Source: Thermoleophilaceae bacterium
Lineage (GTDB): Bacteria; Actinomycetota; Thermoleophilia; Solirubrobacterales; Thermoleophilaceae
Reading direction: 5' to 3'
DNA: 64,000 nt
NCBI GenBank assembly: GCA_030448005.1
Contig: JAUJNT010000004.1
Location: 107,273-171,272 of the forward strand
Part shown: in pieces, positions 1-9,359 of the stretch
How the letters are laid out: the number at the start of each line of letters is the position of its first letter
Numbering within the stretch: position 1 is the stretch's first letter
Translations under genes and position numbers: made by a program
The notes under the pieces: generated by a model
The model's database searches: none
Told to the model about the DNA's origin: nothing
Seen by the model: only the letters and a program-made list of their open reading frames with translations

Positions 1-2196
1 CCGGGGCGCACCGGCCACTGGCAGGTTGGCGTGCCGCCATCTGGGGCGATGGACGATCGCTCCCTGCGGCTGGGCAACCGCGCGCTGGGCAACCCCGAGG
101 GCGCGTCGGGGCTCGAATGCATGCTCGAGGGTCCGATCCTGCGCTTCAGCGCCGCCACCCGCGTGTGCGTCTGCGGGGCGGAGGCGCCTGTGACGGTCGA
201 CGGGGAGCCGGCCACTGCGTGGGAGCCCTTCGAGGTGCCGGCCGGTGCGACGCTCGAGGTCGGTGCCCCGCCGCATGCGGGCCTGCGGACATACGTGCTG
301 GTGGCCGGGGCGATCGACGTGCCGAGCTACCTGGGCAGCGCCGCCACCTTCACGCTCGGGGGATTGGGCGGCCACGGCGGACGAGCGCTGCGCCCGGGCG
401 ACGTCCTCGCCCCCGGCAAGCCCAGCGGGAGCGGAGTGGCGCCGGTACCCCCGGCCGACCGCCCGCGGCTCACCAATTCCTGGGAGATCGCGGTAACCGA
501 GGGGCCTCACGCCGCGCCCGAGTTCTTCACGCGCGAGGACCTCGAGGTGTTCTACGCCACGAGCTGGGAGGTGCACTTCAACTCCGCGCGCACCGGCGTG
601 CGCCTGATGGGTCCGCGGCCGTCGTGGGCCCGCGAGGACGGCGGCGAGGCGGGCCTGCATCCCTCCAACATCCACGACACCCCGTACAGCGTGGGCTCGG
701 TGGACTTCACCGGCGACGTACCGATCCTGCTCGGTCCCGACGGCCCCAGCCTCGGCGGCTTCGTGTGCCCCGCCACCGTGGTCACCGCCGAGCGGTGGAA
801 GCTCGGCCAGCTGCGCCCCGGGGACAGCGTCCGCTTCGAAGCCGTGTCGGAGGCCGGCGCCTCGCAGCTGCGGGGGTCGTGGACCGCGGCCCGGCCGGCC
901 GGCCTTGTCGCAGGGGAGGGCGACGATGGCGTGCTGGGAAGGCTGCAGGCGCGCGGAGAGGACCCCGAGGTCACCTGGCGCCGCTGCGGCGACGACAACC
1001 TGCTCGTGGAGTACGGTCCGATGACGCTCGACCTCGGCCTGCGGATGCGCGTGCACGCGCTGGCCGAGCGGCTGGCGGCAGAGGAGCTGGAGGGCGTGGC
1101 CGACCTCACGCCCGGCATCCGCTCGCTCCAGCTCAAGCTCGACCCCGACATCCTGTCGGTGCGCCGTGCGCTGGACGTGGTTCGCTCGCTCGAGGAGGAG
1201 CTTCCGGCCACCGGCGAGCTGGCGGTGCCCAGCCGCGTGGTCCACCTGCCGCTGAGCTGGGACGACCCGTCCACGCGACTGGCCACCGAGCGCTACATGG
1301 CGGGCGTGCGCCCGGACGCGCCGTGGTGTCCGTGGAACATCGAGTTCATCCGCCGGATGAATGGCCTGGACTCGGTGCAGGACGTCCGCGACATCGTCTT
1401 CGACGCCGACTACCTCGTGCTGGGCCTTGGCGACGTTTACCTGGGCGCTCCGGTCGCCACGCCGCTCGATCCGAGCCACCGCCTGGTCACCACGAAGTAC
1501 AACCCGGCCAGGACCTGGACACCGGAGAACGCCGTGGGCATTGGCGGCGCCTACCTGTGCATCTACGGCATGGAGGGACCAGGCGGCTACCAGTTCGTCG
1601 GCCGCACCACCCAGGTCTGGAGCCGCCATCGCACCGGCGGCCCCTTCGAGCCCGGATCTCCCTGGCTGCTGCGCTTCTTCGACCGCATCCGCTGGCACCC
1701 CGTGGGGCCCGACGAGCTGATGGAGATGCGCGGCGAGCTGGCCGCCGGCCGGCTCGACATCGCCACCGAGGAGGGCACCTTCACCCTGGCCGAGCACCGG
1801 CGCTTCCTGGAGCGCGAGGCGGACGGGATAGCCGCCTTCCGCGAACGCCAGAGCGAGGCGTTCGGGGCCGAGCGCCGCGCCTGGGCCGCGGCCGGGGAGT
1901 TCGAGCCGCGGCCCGAGCCCCAGGCGGCCGGGCCGGGGGCCAACGGAAAGGTCGACGTGCCCGAGGGCGGGGTACTGGTCGAGGCCCCCGTGTCTGCCAG
2001 CGTGTGGCAGATCGACGTCGCGCCCGGCGACACCGTGGACTCCGGCCAGCGGCTGCTGACCCTGGAGGCCATGAAGATGGAGACGGCGCTGGAGTCGCCG
2101 GTCAGCGGGGAGGTGGTGGACGTGCTGGTGGGCGTGGGCGACCAGGTGGTGTCGGGCTCGGGCATGGTCGTGGTGGCCGCGCGGGAGGGTGGATGA
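1..2196 (+). CDS. uca: Urea carboxylase, C-terminal part (5' end outside window)
   Basis: Biotin-dependent enzyme that carboxylates urea to allophanate with ATP. The reading frame is open from the first base, so the biotin carboxylase half lies upstream of the window. What is seen is the carboxyltransferase part: an AHS2/KipA-like domain opening with GVPPSGAMD (about the first 300 residues), an AHS1/KipI-like domain, and a C-terminal biotinyl domain with the biotin-lysine motif EAMKMET (Lys codon at 2074-2076). Full-length family members are about 1200 residues; about 730 are visible. It is followed after a short duplicated spacer by allophanate hydrolase, the next enzyme of the pathway, which makes the assignment firm. 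Confidence 0.93.
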   Translation, partial: PGRTGHWQVGVPPSGAMDDRSLRLGNRALGNPEGASGLECMLEGPILRFSAATRVCVCGAEAPVTVDGEPATAWEPFEVPAGATLEVGAPPHAGLRTYVLVAGAIDVPSYLGSAATFTLGGLGGHGGRALRPGDVLAPGKPSGSGVAPVPPADRPRLTNSWEIAVTEGPHAAPEFFTREDLEVFYATSWEVHFNSARTGVRLMGPRPSWAREDGGEAGLHPSNIHDTPYSVGSVDFTGDVPILLGPDGPSLGGFVCPATVVTAERWKLGQLRPGDSVRFEAVSEAGASQLRGSWTAARPAGLVAGEGDDGVLGRLQARGEDPEVTWRRCGDDNLLVEYGPMTLDLGLRMRVHALAERLAAEELEGVADLTPGIRSLQLKLDPDILSVRRALDVVRSLEEELPATGELAVPSRVVHLPLSWDDPSTRLATERYMAGVRPDAPWCPWNIEFIRRMNGLDSVQDVRDIVFDADYLVLGLGDVYLGAPVATPLDPSHRLVTTKYNPARTWTPENAVGIGGAYLCIYGMEGPGGYQFVGRTTQVWSRHRTGGPFEPGSPWLLRFFDRIRWHPVGPDELMEMRGELAAGRLDIATEEGTFTLAEHRRFLEREADGIAAFRERQSEAFGAERRAWAAAGEFEPRPEPQAAGPGANGKVDVPEGGVLVEAPVSASVWQIDVAPGDTVDSGQRLLTLEAMKMETALESPVSGEVVDVLVGVGDQVVSGSGMVVVAAREGG

Positions 2197-2238
2197 CGGC
2201 TGCCGGGAGCGGCGGATGACGGCTGCCGGGAGCGGCGG
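2193..2238 (+). repeat. 23-bp perfect tandem duplication at the carboxylase/hydrolase junction
   Basis: Two identical 23-base units (2193-2215 and 2216-2238), each beginning ATGACGGC, fill the gap between the urea carboxylase stop (2194-2196) and the ATG of allophanate hydrolase at 2239. Because 23 is not a multiple of three, the ATG of each unit lies in a different frame; only the ATG at 2239 opens the hydrolase. An ancestral overlapping ATGA junction that was duplicated would explain the layout (inference). Confidence 0.8.
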
Positions 2239-4008
2239 ATGAGCGCCGGGCAGCGGCGTATGACGGCCGGCCAGCGCGTCGCGGCTGCCTTCGAGCGGAT
2301 CGCGGCGGTCGACCGCCCGGAGGTGTGGATCGCGCTCCGTCCGCGCGAGGAGGCGATGAGCGAGGCCACGCAGATCGATGCGCGAGTCGCCGCCGGGAAG
2401 GACTTGCCGCTGGCCGGACGCACACTGGCGGTGAAGGACAACATCGACGTCGGCGGCCTGCCCACCACCGCCGGGTGCCCGGCCTTCGCCTACCACCCAA
2501 GTGCCGACGCCCCCGTGGTGGCTCGCCTGCGAGCGGCCGGCGCGGTGGTGGTCGGCAAGACCAACATGGACCAGTTCGCCACCGGACTGGTCGGAACCAG
2601 GACCCCCTACGGTGCAGTGCGCGACGCCCGCCGGCCCGCCTACGTCTCGGGTGGCTCGAGCGCCGGCTCGGCGGTGGCCGTGGCTCTCGGCATGTCCGAC
2701 CTGGCGCTGGGTACCGACACCGCAGGGTCGGGCCGGGTGCCCGCGGCGTTCGGAGGCATCGTGGGGCTCAAGCCCACCCGCGGGCTGGTGCCGAACGTGG
2801 GCGTGGTGCCGGCGTGCCGGACGCTGGACTGCGTGACGGTGTTCGCCCCCGGTCTGGCGGAGGCCGAGGAGGCGATGGCGGTGATGGCGGCGAGCGGCGT
2901 GGTGGCAGGCCTCGAGCCGAGCGGAAGCGAAGCGGCAATCATCGCGGGACCCGCAAACGAGCCGGCCGATCCCCGCGCGCGTGCGTGGCCGTCCGACGCC
3001 CCGCTGGGAGCCCCGCCCTCACCCCGGGTGGCAGTGCCCCGCGAGCTGCCCGAGCTGGGCGAAACAGAAGTCGAAGCCTTCCGGGCGGCGTGCGCCCGCC
3101 TGTCAGCGGCCGGCGCCCGGCTGGTGGAGGTCGACCCGGCCCCGTTCCTGGAGGCGGCGCAGTTGCTCTACGGCGGCGGCTTCGCGGCCGAGCGCTACCA
3201 GGGCGTGGGCCACTTCGTGGACGACCATGCCGACGAGGTCGATCCAGTGGTGGGCTCGATCATCCAGGCGGCTGGGCGCATTCCCGCCTACGCGCTGGTG
3301 GCGGACGGCAAGCGCCTGGACGAGCTGCGCCTGGAGGCCCTGACCGCGCTGGAGGGCTGCGACGCGCTGCTGGTCCCCACGGCGCCCTTCCAGCCAACGC
3401 TGGAGGCGGTGGCCGCCGACCCGGTTGGGGTGAACAGCCGCCTGGGCACCTACACCAACTTCTGCAACCTCTTCGACCTGAGCGCCGCATCCGTGCCCGC
3501 CGGGCGGGCGGGAGAGGCCGAGTTCGGGGTGACGGTGCTGGCGCGGCCGTTCGCCGACCGTATCGCCTGCGATGTTGCGCGCCTGCTCGCCGACGGACCC
3601 CCTCCCGTCCGGGTCGCCGGGCCGCCGGCGACCGAGCTGATGGTGGTGGGCGCCCATCTGACCGGCCAGCCGCTGAACCACCAGCTCACGGGGCGCGGGG
3701 CGCGGCTGGTCGGCCTCGCGCGCACCGCGCCGGAGTACCGCCTCTACGCGCTCGACACCGAGCCGCCCAAGCCGGGACTTGTGCGAGTGGCCGACGGCGG
3801 CGCAGCCGTCGAGGGCGAGCTCTGGGCGCTGCCCCCCGCCGCCCTCGGAACGCTCCTCGCCGGGCTCCCCACACCCATGACCCTCGGCCGCGTGCAACTT
3901 CACGACGGCCGCGCGGTCACCGGTTTCTTGTGCGAGGGCGTGGCCACCGAGGGGGCGCTCGACATCACCGCCTCCGGGAAGTGGGTGGCTTACCTGCAGG
4001 GGGCGTGA
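2239..4008 (+). CDS. atzF: Allophanate hydrolase
   Basis: Hydrolyses allophanate made by urea carboxylase to ammonia and CO2, completing ATP-dependent urea assimilation in the cytoplasm. The 589-residue protein has the amidase-signature core: VKDNID (catalytic Lys region), the Gly/Ser-rich YVSGGSSAGSAVAVA stretch and GTDTAGSGRVPA, which supply the Ser-cisSer-Lys triad. A C-terminal domain from about residue 460 matches the extension characteristic of allophanate hydrolases rather than generic amidases. The ATG at 2239 is chosen because the two upstream ATGs in the tandem repeat are out of frame. It lies 42 bp downstream of the carboxylase and is presumably co-transcribed. Confidence 0.93.
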   Translation: MSAGQRRMTAGQRVAAAFERIAAVDRPEVWIALRPREEAMSEATQIDARVAAGKDLPLAGRTLAVKDNIDVGGLPTTAGCPAFAYHPSADAPVVARLRAAGAVVVGKTNMDQFATGLVGTRTPYGAVRDARRPAYVSGGSSAGSAVAVALGMSDLALGTDTAGSGRVPAAFGGIVGLKPTRGLVPNVGVVPACRTLDCVTVFAPGLAEAEEAMAVMAASGVVAGLEPSGSEAAIIAGPANEPADPRARAWPSDAPLGAPPSPRVAVPRELPELGETEVEAFRAACARLSAAGARLVEVDPAPFLEAAQLLYGGGFAAERYQGVGHFVDDHADEVDPVVGSIIQAAGRIPAYALVADGKRLDELRLEALTALEGCDALLVPTAPFQPTLEAVAADPVGVNSRLGTYTNFCNLFDLSAASVPAGRAGEAEFGVTVLARPFADRIACDVARLLADGPPPVRVAGPPATELMVVGAHLTGQPLNHQLTGRGARLVGLARTAPEYRLYALDTEPPKPGLVRVADGGAAVEGELWALPPAALGTLLAGLPTPMTLGRVQLHDGRAVTGFLCEGVATEGALDITASGKWVAYLQGA

Positions 4009-4122
4009 GCGCCGGCGGCTGGTGCCGGGGCCACCCCTCCGTGCGGGCTGGAGGGCCACGAGGTCGGTTGGCGTGGCCGGGAGGGCGGTGGTACGGTGGA
4101 GCGTCAACCGAAGGAGGGTGCC

Positions 4123-4947
4123 GTGTCGTCGACCACTTCGGATTCCGAGCTCAAGGCGCGCCATCGCTCGATGTGGGCGGCGGGCGATTACCCGTCCATG
4201 GTCGAGACGTTCTTGCTGCCGCTGGGGCCAAGGCTCGTCGAGGCGTGCGGCATCGGCCCGGGAATGGCTGTCCTCGACGTCGCCGCCGGGACCGGCAACG
4301 CCTCGATACCAGCGGCGCGGGCCGGCGCGGAGGTCACGGCCAGCGACCTGACGCCCGAGCTTCTCGAGGCGGGCCGTCGCCGGGCCGAGGGCGAAGGGCT
4401 CGCGCTCGAATGGGTCGAAGCCGACGCCGAGCACCTGCCCTTCGACGACCAGTCCTTCGACGTCGTCATGTCGTCGATCGGGGCGATGTTCGCCCCGCAT
4501 CACCAGGAAGTCGCGAACGAGCTCGTGCGCGTGTGCCGTCCGGGCGGCACGATCGGGCTGCTGAGCTGGACCCCGGAAGGCATGCTCGGTGCGCTGTTTC
4601 GGACAATGGGGCCGTTCGCCCCGCCGCCCCCACCGGGCGCACAACCTCCGCCGCTGTGGGGCAGCGAGGCGCACCTGAACGACCTGTTCGGCGCCGGCGT
4701 CGACTTCCGCACGCTGAAGCGCGAGGTGCTGGAGATCACCGCCTTCGAGCGTCCGCGCGACTACGGCGAGCACTTCAAGGCGCGCTACGGTCCGACGATC
4801 GCCGCCCTGGCGAATGCGCGCCGCAGCGGGCGCGAGGCCGAGTTCAACGACGCGCTGAACCGGTTCTGCGACGAGTGGAACCGCGGCACGCCCGACCGAG
4901 CGCGCTTCGAGAAGGAATACCTGCTCGCCGTGGGCACGCGGGCCTGA
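4123..4947 (+). CDS. Class I SAM-dependent methyltransferase
   Basis: A 274-residue methyltransferase of the UbiE/Methyltransf_11 type. Motif I VLDVAAGTGNASI binds S-adenosylmethionine, an acidic residue follows at the end of beta-2 (TASDLTPE), and the motif DVVMSSIGAMFAPHH resembles the post-motif segment of small-molecule methyltransferases. The start is taken as GTG at 4123 because AAGGAGG (4111-4117) lies at ideal spacing before it; a GTG 27 bases upstream is in frame but lacks a ribosome site. The substrate is unknown. It stands alone between the urea genes and a pyruvyl transferase gene. Confidence 0.85.
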   Translation: MSSTTSDSELKARHRSMWAAGDYPSMVETFLLPLGPRLVEACGIGPGMAVLDVAAGTGNASIPAARAGAEVTASDLTPELLEAGRRRAEGEGLALEWVEADAEHLPFDDQSFDVVMSSIGAMFAPHHQEVANELVRVCRPGGTIGLLSWTPEGMLGALFRTMGPFAPPPPPGAQPPPLWGSEAHLNDLFGAGVDFRTLKREVLEITAFERPRDYGEHFKARYGPTIAALANARRSGREAEFNDALNRFCDEWNRGTPDRARFEKEYLLAVGTRA

Positions 4948-5078
4948 CGAAGAGTTGTGCGGCCACTCTGGCCGCCGCACGCGGCGTTCATCCGCGCGCT
5001 GCTCGTTCCGGCAGTGATGCAACTGCGCGCCGGCTCCGCTCGTGCTCGTCGCGACCGCAGTGCCTAACCTACGCCGGC

Positions 5079-6212
5079 ATGGGCCAGGCGGCGGGCAATC
5101 CGGTCATAGGGATTAGTGGGTCCTACGGTGGGTTGAACGTCGGCGACGAGGCGATCCTCACAGCGATCGTGCAGGAGCTCCGGGGCCGCATGCCGGGTGT
5201 GGAGCTCATCATCTTCTCGCGCGATGCCGAGCACACCCGCGCACAGCACGACGTCGATCGGGTCATCGCTCGCGATTCGATACGGCGCGAGCTCATCGAC
5301 GAGATCGAGCGGCTCGATCTCCTCCTGCTCGGCGGCGGTGGCATCCTGTACGACCGCGAATCCGAGCCGTACCTGCACGTCGCACGGCTCGCCCAGGACA
5401 CGGGCGTGCCGACCGCGACGTATGCGATCGGGGTAGGACCGCTCGAGCGGCCAAGTGAGCGCAATGCGGTGGCGGAGGCGCTCGGGCGAATGGAATGCAT
5501 CACGGTGCGCGACGCTTCGGCCAAGCAGCTCCTCGAGGAGATCGGCGTCGAGCGCGAGGCGCTCGTCACCGCCGATCCAGCGCTCCTCCTCCAACCGCAG
5601 GACTTCGGCGACGACGACCTGCTCCTGGAGGGCGTGCGCAAGGAGCGGCCGCTCGTAGGGCTGTCGGTGCGGGAACCCGGTGGTGCGGCCGAGCACCTAG
5701 AGCCCGGCGTCTACCACCGGCTCTTGGCCGACGCCGCCGACTTCATCGTCGCGCGCTTCGGGGCCGATGTGCTCTTCGTCCCGATGGAGCGCCAGGACAT
5801 CGGGCAGTCCCACCGCGTGGCGGCCGCCATGGCGATGCCGGAACGGGCATCGGTGCTGAGGGCATCGTATGAGCCGCGACGTGTGCTCGGGCTGATGCAC
5901 CATCTCGACATGGCGGTGGGGATGCGTCTGCACTTCCTGCTCTTCGCCGCGCTGGCGAACGTGCCGCTGATGCCCCTGCCGTACGCGTCCAAGGTCTCGG
6001 CGCTGCTTGACCGCCTCGGTGTGCCCGTGCCGCCGCCCAGGAAGCGCGAGCACGGCGGCGACCTGCTCGCCAGGATCGACCAGCTCTGGGACGAGCGGGA
6101 CGAGCAGCGAGACTTGCTCCGATCCAGGATCCCTGAGCTGCAGGAGTGCGCCAGCCGCAGCGCGACGGCCATAACGGAGGTGCTGACCGATGCCACCGCT
6201 GGGCCGGCCTGA
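5079..6212 (+). CDS. Polysaccharide pyruvyl transferase family protein
   Basis: A 377-residue protein of the PF04230 family (CsaB-like), which transfers a pyruvyl ketal from phosphoenolpyruvate to surface polysaccharide sugars or acts in related glycan steps. Supporting features are the N-terminal ISGSYGGLNVGDEAIL segment, the LLLLGGGGILYD loop, the PTATYAIGVGPL stretch and the late GMRLHFLLFAALANVPLMPLPYASKV segment, which follow the family order. The ATG at 5079 begins directly at the conserved N-terminus; the same frame is open much further upstream but that part has no recognisable protein. The C-terminal 50 residues are charged and probably helical. Confidence 0.82.
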   Translation: MGQAAGNPVIGISGSYGGLNVGDEAILTAIVQELRGRMPGVELIIFSRDAEHTRAQHDVDRVIARDSIRRELIDEIERLDLLLLGGGGILYDRESEPYLHVARLAQDTGVPTATYAIGVGPLERPSERNAVAEALGRMECITVRDASAKQLLEEIGVEREALVTADPALLLQPQDFGDDDLLLEGVRKERPLVGLSVREPGGAAEHLEPGVYHRLLADAADFIVARFGADVLFVPMERQDIGQSHRVAAAMAMPERASVLRASYEPRRVLGLMHHLDMAVGMRLHFLLFAALANVPLMPLPYASKVSALLDRLGVPVPPPRKREHGGDLLARIDQLWDERDEQRDLLRSRIPELQECASRSATAITEVLTDATAGPA

Positions 6213-6269
6213 GCACAGGAGCACCGTCCGGTTGCCCCGCGCACGGCGACGGTCGCCGCCGAGGCCGAT

Positions 6270-7641
6270 GTGCTCGTGGTCGGCGGCGGCCCGGCAGGCC
6301 TCGGCGCCGCCGTCGGAGCGGCGCGCGCGGGCGCCGACGTCGTGCTCGTCGAGCGGTACGGGTTCCTCGGCGGCAACGCGACCGCGTCGCTCGTGATGCC
6401 GCTCATGTCGTTCCACAACGAGGTGCGGGCCGCCCGCGCGGCAGACCCGGCTGCAGAGGTGCGGATCATGCCAACAGATCACGGCCCCGGCGAGCCGGTC
6501 GTCGCCGGGCCGCTGCAGGAACTGCTCGACAGGCTCGTGCGGTCCGGCGGCGCTGTGTCGCACCTCCCCAGAGACCGGCTACACGGTCCCCTTCGACCCC
6601 GAGCAGTACAAGCTCGCCATGCTCGACATGCTCGACGCTGCCGGTGTGCGGTACCTGTTCCACGCGTTCGCCAGCGGGGTCGCCGACGACGCCGTGGTGT
6701 TCGAGAGCAAGTCGGGCCCGCTTGCGATCCCGGCCACGGTGGTGGTCGACTGCACGGGCGACGGCGACGTGGCGGCGGCTGCCGGCGCCGACTTCGAGGT
6801 CGGCCGCGAGGAGGACGGCCTGACCCAGCCGATGACGCTGATGTTCCGGATGGTCGAGTTCGACCGGGGACGCTTTGCCGACTACGTCCGAGAGCATCCG
6901 GATCAGTGGCGGGGAGTCCTCGGCCTATGGGACCTCGTCGCCCGGGCACAGGCGGCAGGCGAGCTCGAATTGCCTCGCGAGGACATCCTGTTCTTTGCCA
7001 CCCCGCACGCGCGCGAGGTGAGCGTGAACAGCACTCGCACCAATCCGGGCCCGGCGATCGACACCTGGGCCCTGACTGCCGCCGAGTGGGCCAGCCGGCG
7101 CCAGATGCGTCAGATCGTGCGCTTCCTGCGCGAGTGGGTGCCCGGGTTCGAGGACGCCTATGCAGCCCAGAGCGGCACGGTCATCGGCGTGCGCGAGACG
7201 CGCCGCGTGGTAGGCGAGTACATGCTGACCGGCGAGGACGTCCTTCAGGCGCGCGCGTTCGACGACGCGGTCGCGCGCGGCTCCTATCCGATCGACATCC
7301 ACAACCCACGCGGCGAGGGCACCGTGCTGAAGCGGCTACCGCCGGGCACCGCCTATGACATCCCGCTGCGCTGCCTGATCCCGCGGTCGACCGATCGTCT
7401 CCTCGTTGGCGGCCGCTGCATCTCGGGAACCCACGAGGCACACTCCTCCTACCGCGTCACGCCGATCGCGATGGCCACCGGGCACGCGGCCGGTGTCTGC
7501 GCGGCGCTCGCCTCGTCGAGCGATCTTCCGCCGCGCGAGGTGCCACACACCGATGTCCAGCAAGAGCTGCTGCGCCAGCGGGCGAGCCTGCGACCGGAGC
7601 TCGCACAGCGCCTCACCGAGCCTGAGCCCGATCGTCGTTGA
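6270..7641 (+). pseudogene. FAD-dependent oxidoreductase, frameshifted
   Basis: Homologous to FAD_oxidored (PF12831)-type proteins of about 450 residues. The first part (GTG 6270 onward) has the Rossmann FAD motif VVGGGPAGLGAA and FLGGNATASL; the reading then has to move to another frame between about 6549 and 6570 to continue with ETGYTVPFDPEQYK and an intact C-terminal 340 residues ending at 7641 (VVDCTGDGDVAAAAG, GGRCISGTHEAHSSYR). One base missing or two extra would explain it. No good start codon with a ribosome site is visible: only GTG 6270 lies in the first frame and it begins inside the nucleotide-binding fold, so the N-terminus may be damaged too. It is either a recent pseudogene or a sequence error. 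Confidence 0.75.
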
Positions 7642-7744
7642 CCGCGACGTTGCATCGCTTCTCGGGCGACCGTTCGGGCTGAAGCTCACGCCCCTGCCGG
7701 CTGGGCCTTGGGGGTGACGCTCAGGGTCGATCTCGTCGAAAGCC

Positions 7745-8531
7745 TCAGCGGCGCAGGCGGATGGCGTTCATGTCGTTCTCGACGATCTCGTCGGCGCGCG
7801 CGATCAGGTCCTCGATGTCGTCGTGCTCGGCGTGGATGTACCTGCCAGTCAGTCGGTCGGCGCGACCGGAGGCGAGCGCGCGGACGAGCTGGGGCGCGAG
7901 CGCGGGCGGTGTCCACGGAGCGTCGTCTCCCAGCTTCTCCGTCAGCGCGGTGCGGACCAGTCCGGGACTGATCGTGAAGACCGCGATGCCGTGCTGCTTG
8001 AGCTGACCGGCGAGCACCTCACCGAAACGGTGCAAGGCGGCTTTGCTGGGACCGTAGGCGGTGCCGCCCGCCTTGCCCGGCGTCACCGGCAAGTGGGCGC
8101 CCCCGCTGCCGACGTTGACGATCCGCCCACCCCCGCGCGCCCGACCATTCCACGCAGGACCCGTTGGCAGCACAGGTAGGCCCCTAGCATGTTGATCTCG
8201 AAGACCCGCCACCACTCGCCGGCGTCGCCGTCCTCCCAGATCGGCGGCGCACCCGGCTGGACGCCGATGCCGGCGTTGTTGACCAGGAGGTCGATCGCGC
8301 CGACCTCGCGCTCGGTGTCCTCGACCATCCGCCTGACCGACGCCTCGTCTGAGACGTCCACCTCGAGCGCAAGGCCGCCGACCTCCTGTGCCACCCGCTC
8401 GACCTGCTCACGCGTCCGCGCCGCAACGGCAACCTGCATCCCCGCTTGGGCGAGCTCGCGTGCGATATTCGCCCCGATCCCGCGACCGCCGCCGGTGACG
8501 AGCGCGACCTGGCCGAGAACTGATCCGCCAC
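7745..8531 (-). pseudogene. SDR family oxidoreductase, two frameshifts
   Basis: A classical short-chain dehydrogenase of about 260 residues. GTG at 8531 directly abuts the grdA stop, so it is the last gene of the grd operon. The GQVALVTGGGRGIG nucleotide-binding segment, LLVNNAGIGV, and the active-site stretch with TAYGPSKAAL (Tyr-x-x-x-Lys) are present but lie in different frames. One shift is needed at about 8516-8520, just after the start, and a second at about 8125-8140 in a GC-rich run, between NMLGAYLCCQRVL and GGGRIVNVGS. Each is explained by a single base. Whether it is dead or mis-sequenced cannot be told here. Substrate unknown. Confidence 0.8.
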
Positions 8532-9005
8532 CTACCCGTCGGCCCCCTCCGGCTTCTGCTCGCGCATGCCCTTCACGGCAACGGCTATCTCCTCGCCCTC
8601 GAGCACGTCGGCCATTACGCCGATCTGGTCCTCCCAGACCTCGTCGTCGATCTGGCTTCGGAACTCCGGCTCGAGTGCGTGATACACGGAGAGGCCCAAC
8701 TGGGCCTCGGCCAAGGCGCCTGCATAGGTGGGATCGCCGAGCACCACTGTCTCGGCGGCGATCTCAGCGCTCTCCGGGTCCGGCGCTCCAAGGACCACGA
8801 CCAACTGTTCGGGTCCGTGCTCGTCGGCGAGGCGCTTGATCGTTTCCTGGCTATTCAGGTCCATGGCCCCCGAGGCCGTTCAGACGAAGCACTCCGTTGA
8901 CGCGAAGGCCACGTTTCCGCCCGCGCTCTTCACGCACGCGGCGATCGCGGGACCTGCTATTCCGTCGCGCTCGCCGAGCACGACGATCTGCTTGCCGTCG
9001 AACAT
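8532..9005 (-). CDS. grdA: Glycine/sarcosine/betaine reductase selenoprotein A (Sec at residue 42)
   Basis: GrdA is the small redox-active selenoprotein that takes the carboxymethyl group from component B and hands it to component C. Reading from ATG 9005 gives MFDGKQIVVLGERDG, then TECFV, an in-frame TGA (8882-8880), then TASGAMDL and the rest to a TAG at 8532. The segment TECFV-U-TASGAMDL is the GrdA active-site signature as I know it (C-x-x-U). With the UGA read as selenocysteine the protein is 157 residues with Sec42, the canonical GrdA size and position. GAGGTGAG lies before the ATG. It sits 5 bases after the thioredoxin gene and abuts the SDR start. A conventional caller would split it into two fragments. 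Confidence 0.93.
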
Positions 9006-9010
9006 GGGTG

Positions 9011-9355
9011 CTAGCTCACCTCCTCCTTCATCTCGTCGAGGCTCTTGTCGAGCCAGGCGTTCAGTTCCGCGGGGCTGATCGTGGAGGCCGACAGGCGCGC
9101 GAGCTCCTCGCCGTCGCGCATCAGCAGGAAGGTGGGGAGCCCGTGAACGCCCAACTTGATGCAGACCCGTCGGGCCTTCGGCGCCTCGAGCTTCACCACC
9201 TTCAGCTTGTCCGCGCGGGCGTCGGCCAGCTTCTCGACGTGGGGCATGAGCGCCAGGCACGGCTGGCAGTCGGGGCCCCACACGTCCACCAGCGTCGTGC
9301 CGCTCTCCACGAGCTCGTCGAAGTTCTCTCGCGTCGCCTCGGTCAGTCCCGCCAC
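9011..9355 (-). CDS. Thioredoxin-family protein of the grd operon
   Basis: A 114-residue thioredoxin fold: VDVWGPDCQPC carries the redox CxxC (Cys30-Gln-Pro-Cys33), followed by the KLEAPKARRVC and cis-Pro loop GLPTFLLM. The family transfers electrons from NADPH via thioredoxin reductase; in grd operons thioredoxin reduces the oxidised GrdA selenenylsulfide. The active site CQPC differs from the usual CGPC. Start is GTG 9355, preceded by GGAGG in the end of grdC (the grdC stop is at 9362-9360). Its location between grdC and grdA supports a dedicated role. No thioredoxin reductase gene is visible nearby. Confidence 0.9.
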   Translation of the reverse strand: MAGLTEATRENFDELVESGTTLVDVWGPDCQPCLALMPHVEKLADARADKLKVVKLEAPKARRVCIKLGVHGLPTFLLMRDGEELARLSASTISPAELNAWLDKSLDEMKEEVS

Positions 9356-9359
9356 CTGG

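Noticed and set aside
2325..5078. Very long plus-strand frame upstream of the pyruvyl transferase gene
   Set aside because: Arg/Gly-rich shadow of the allophanate hydrolase and methyltransferase genes in another frame, typical of high-GC DNA.
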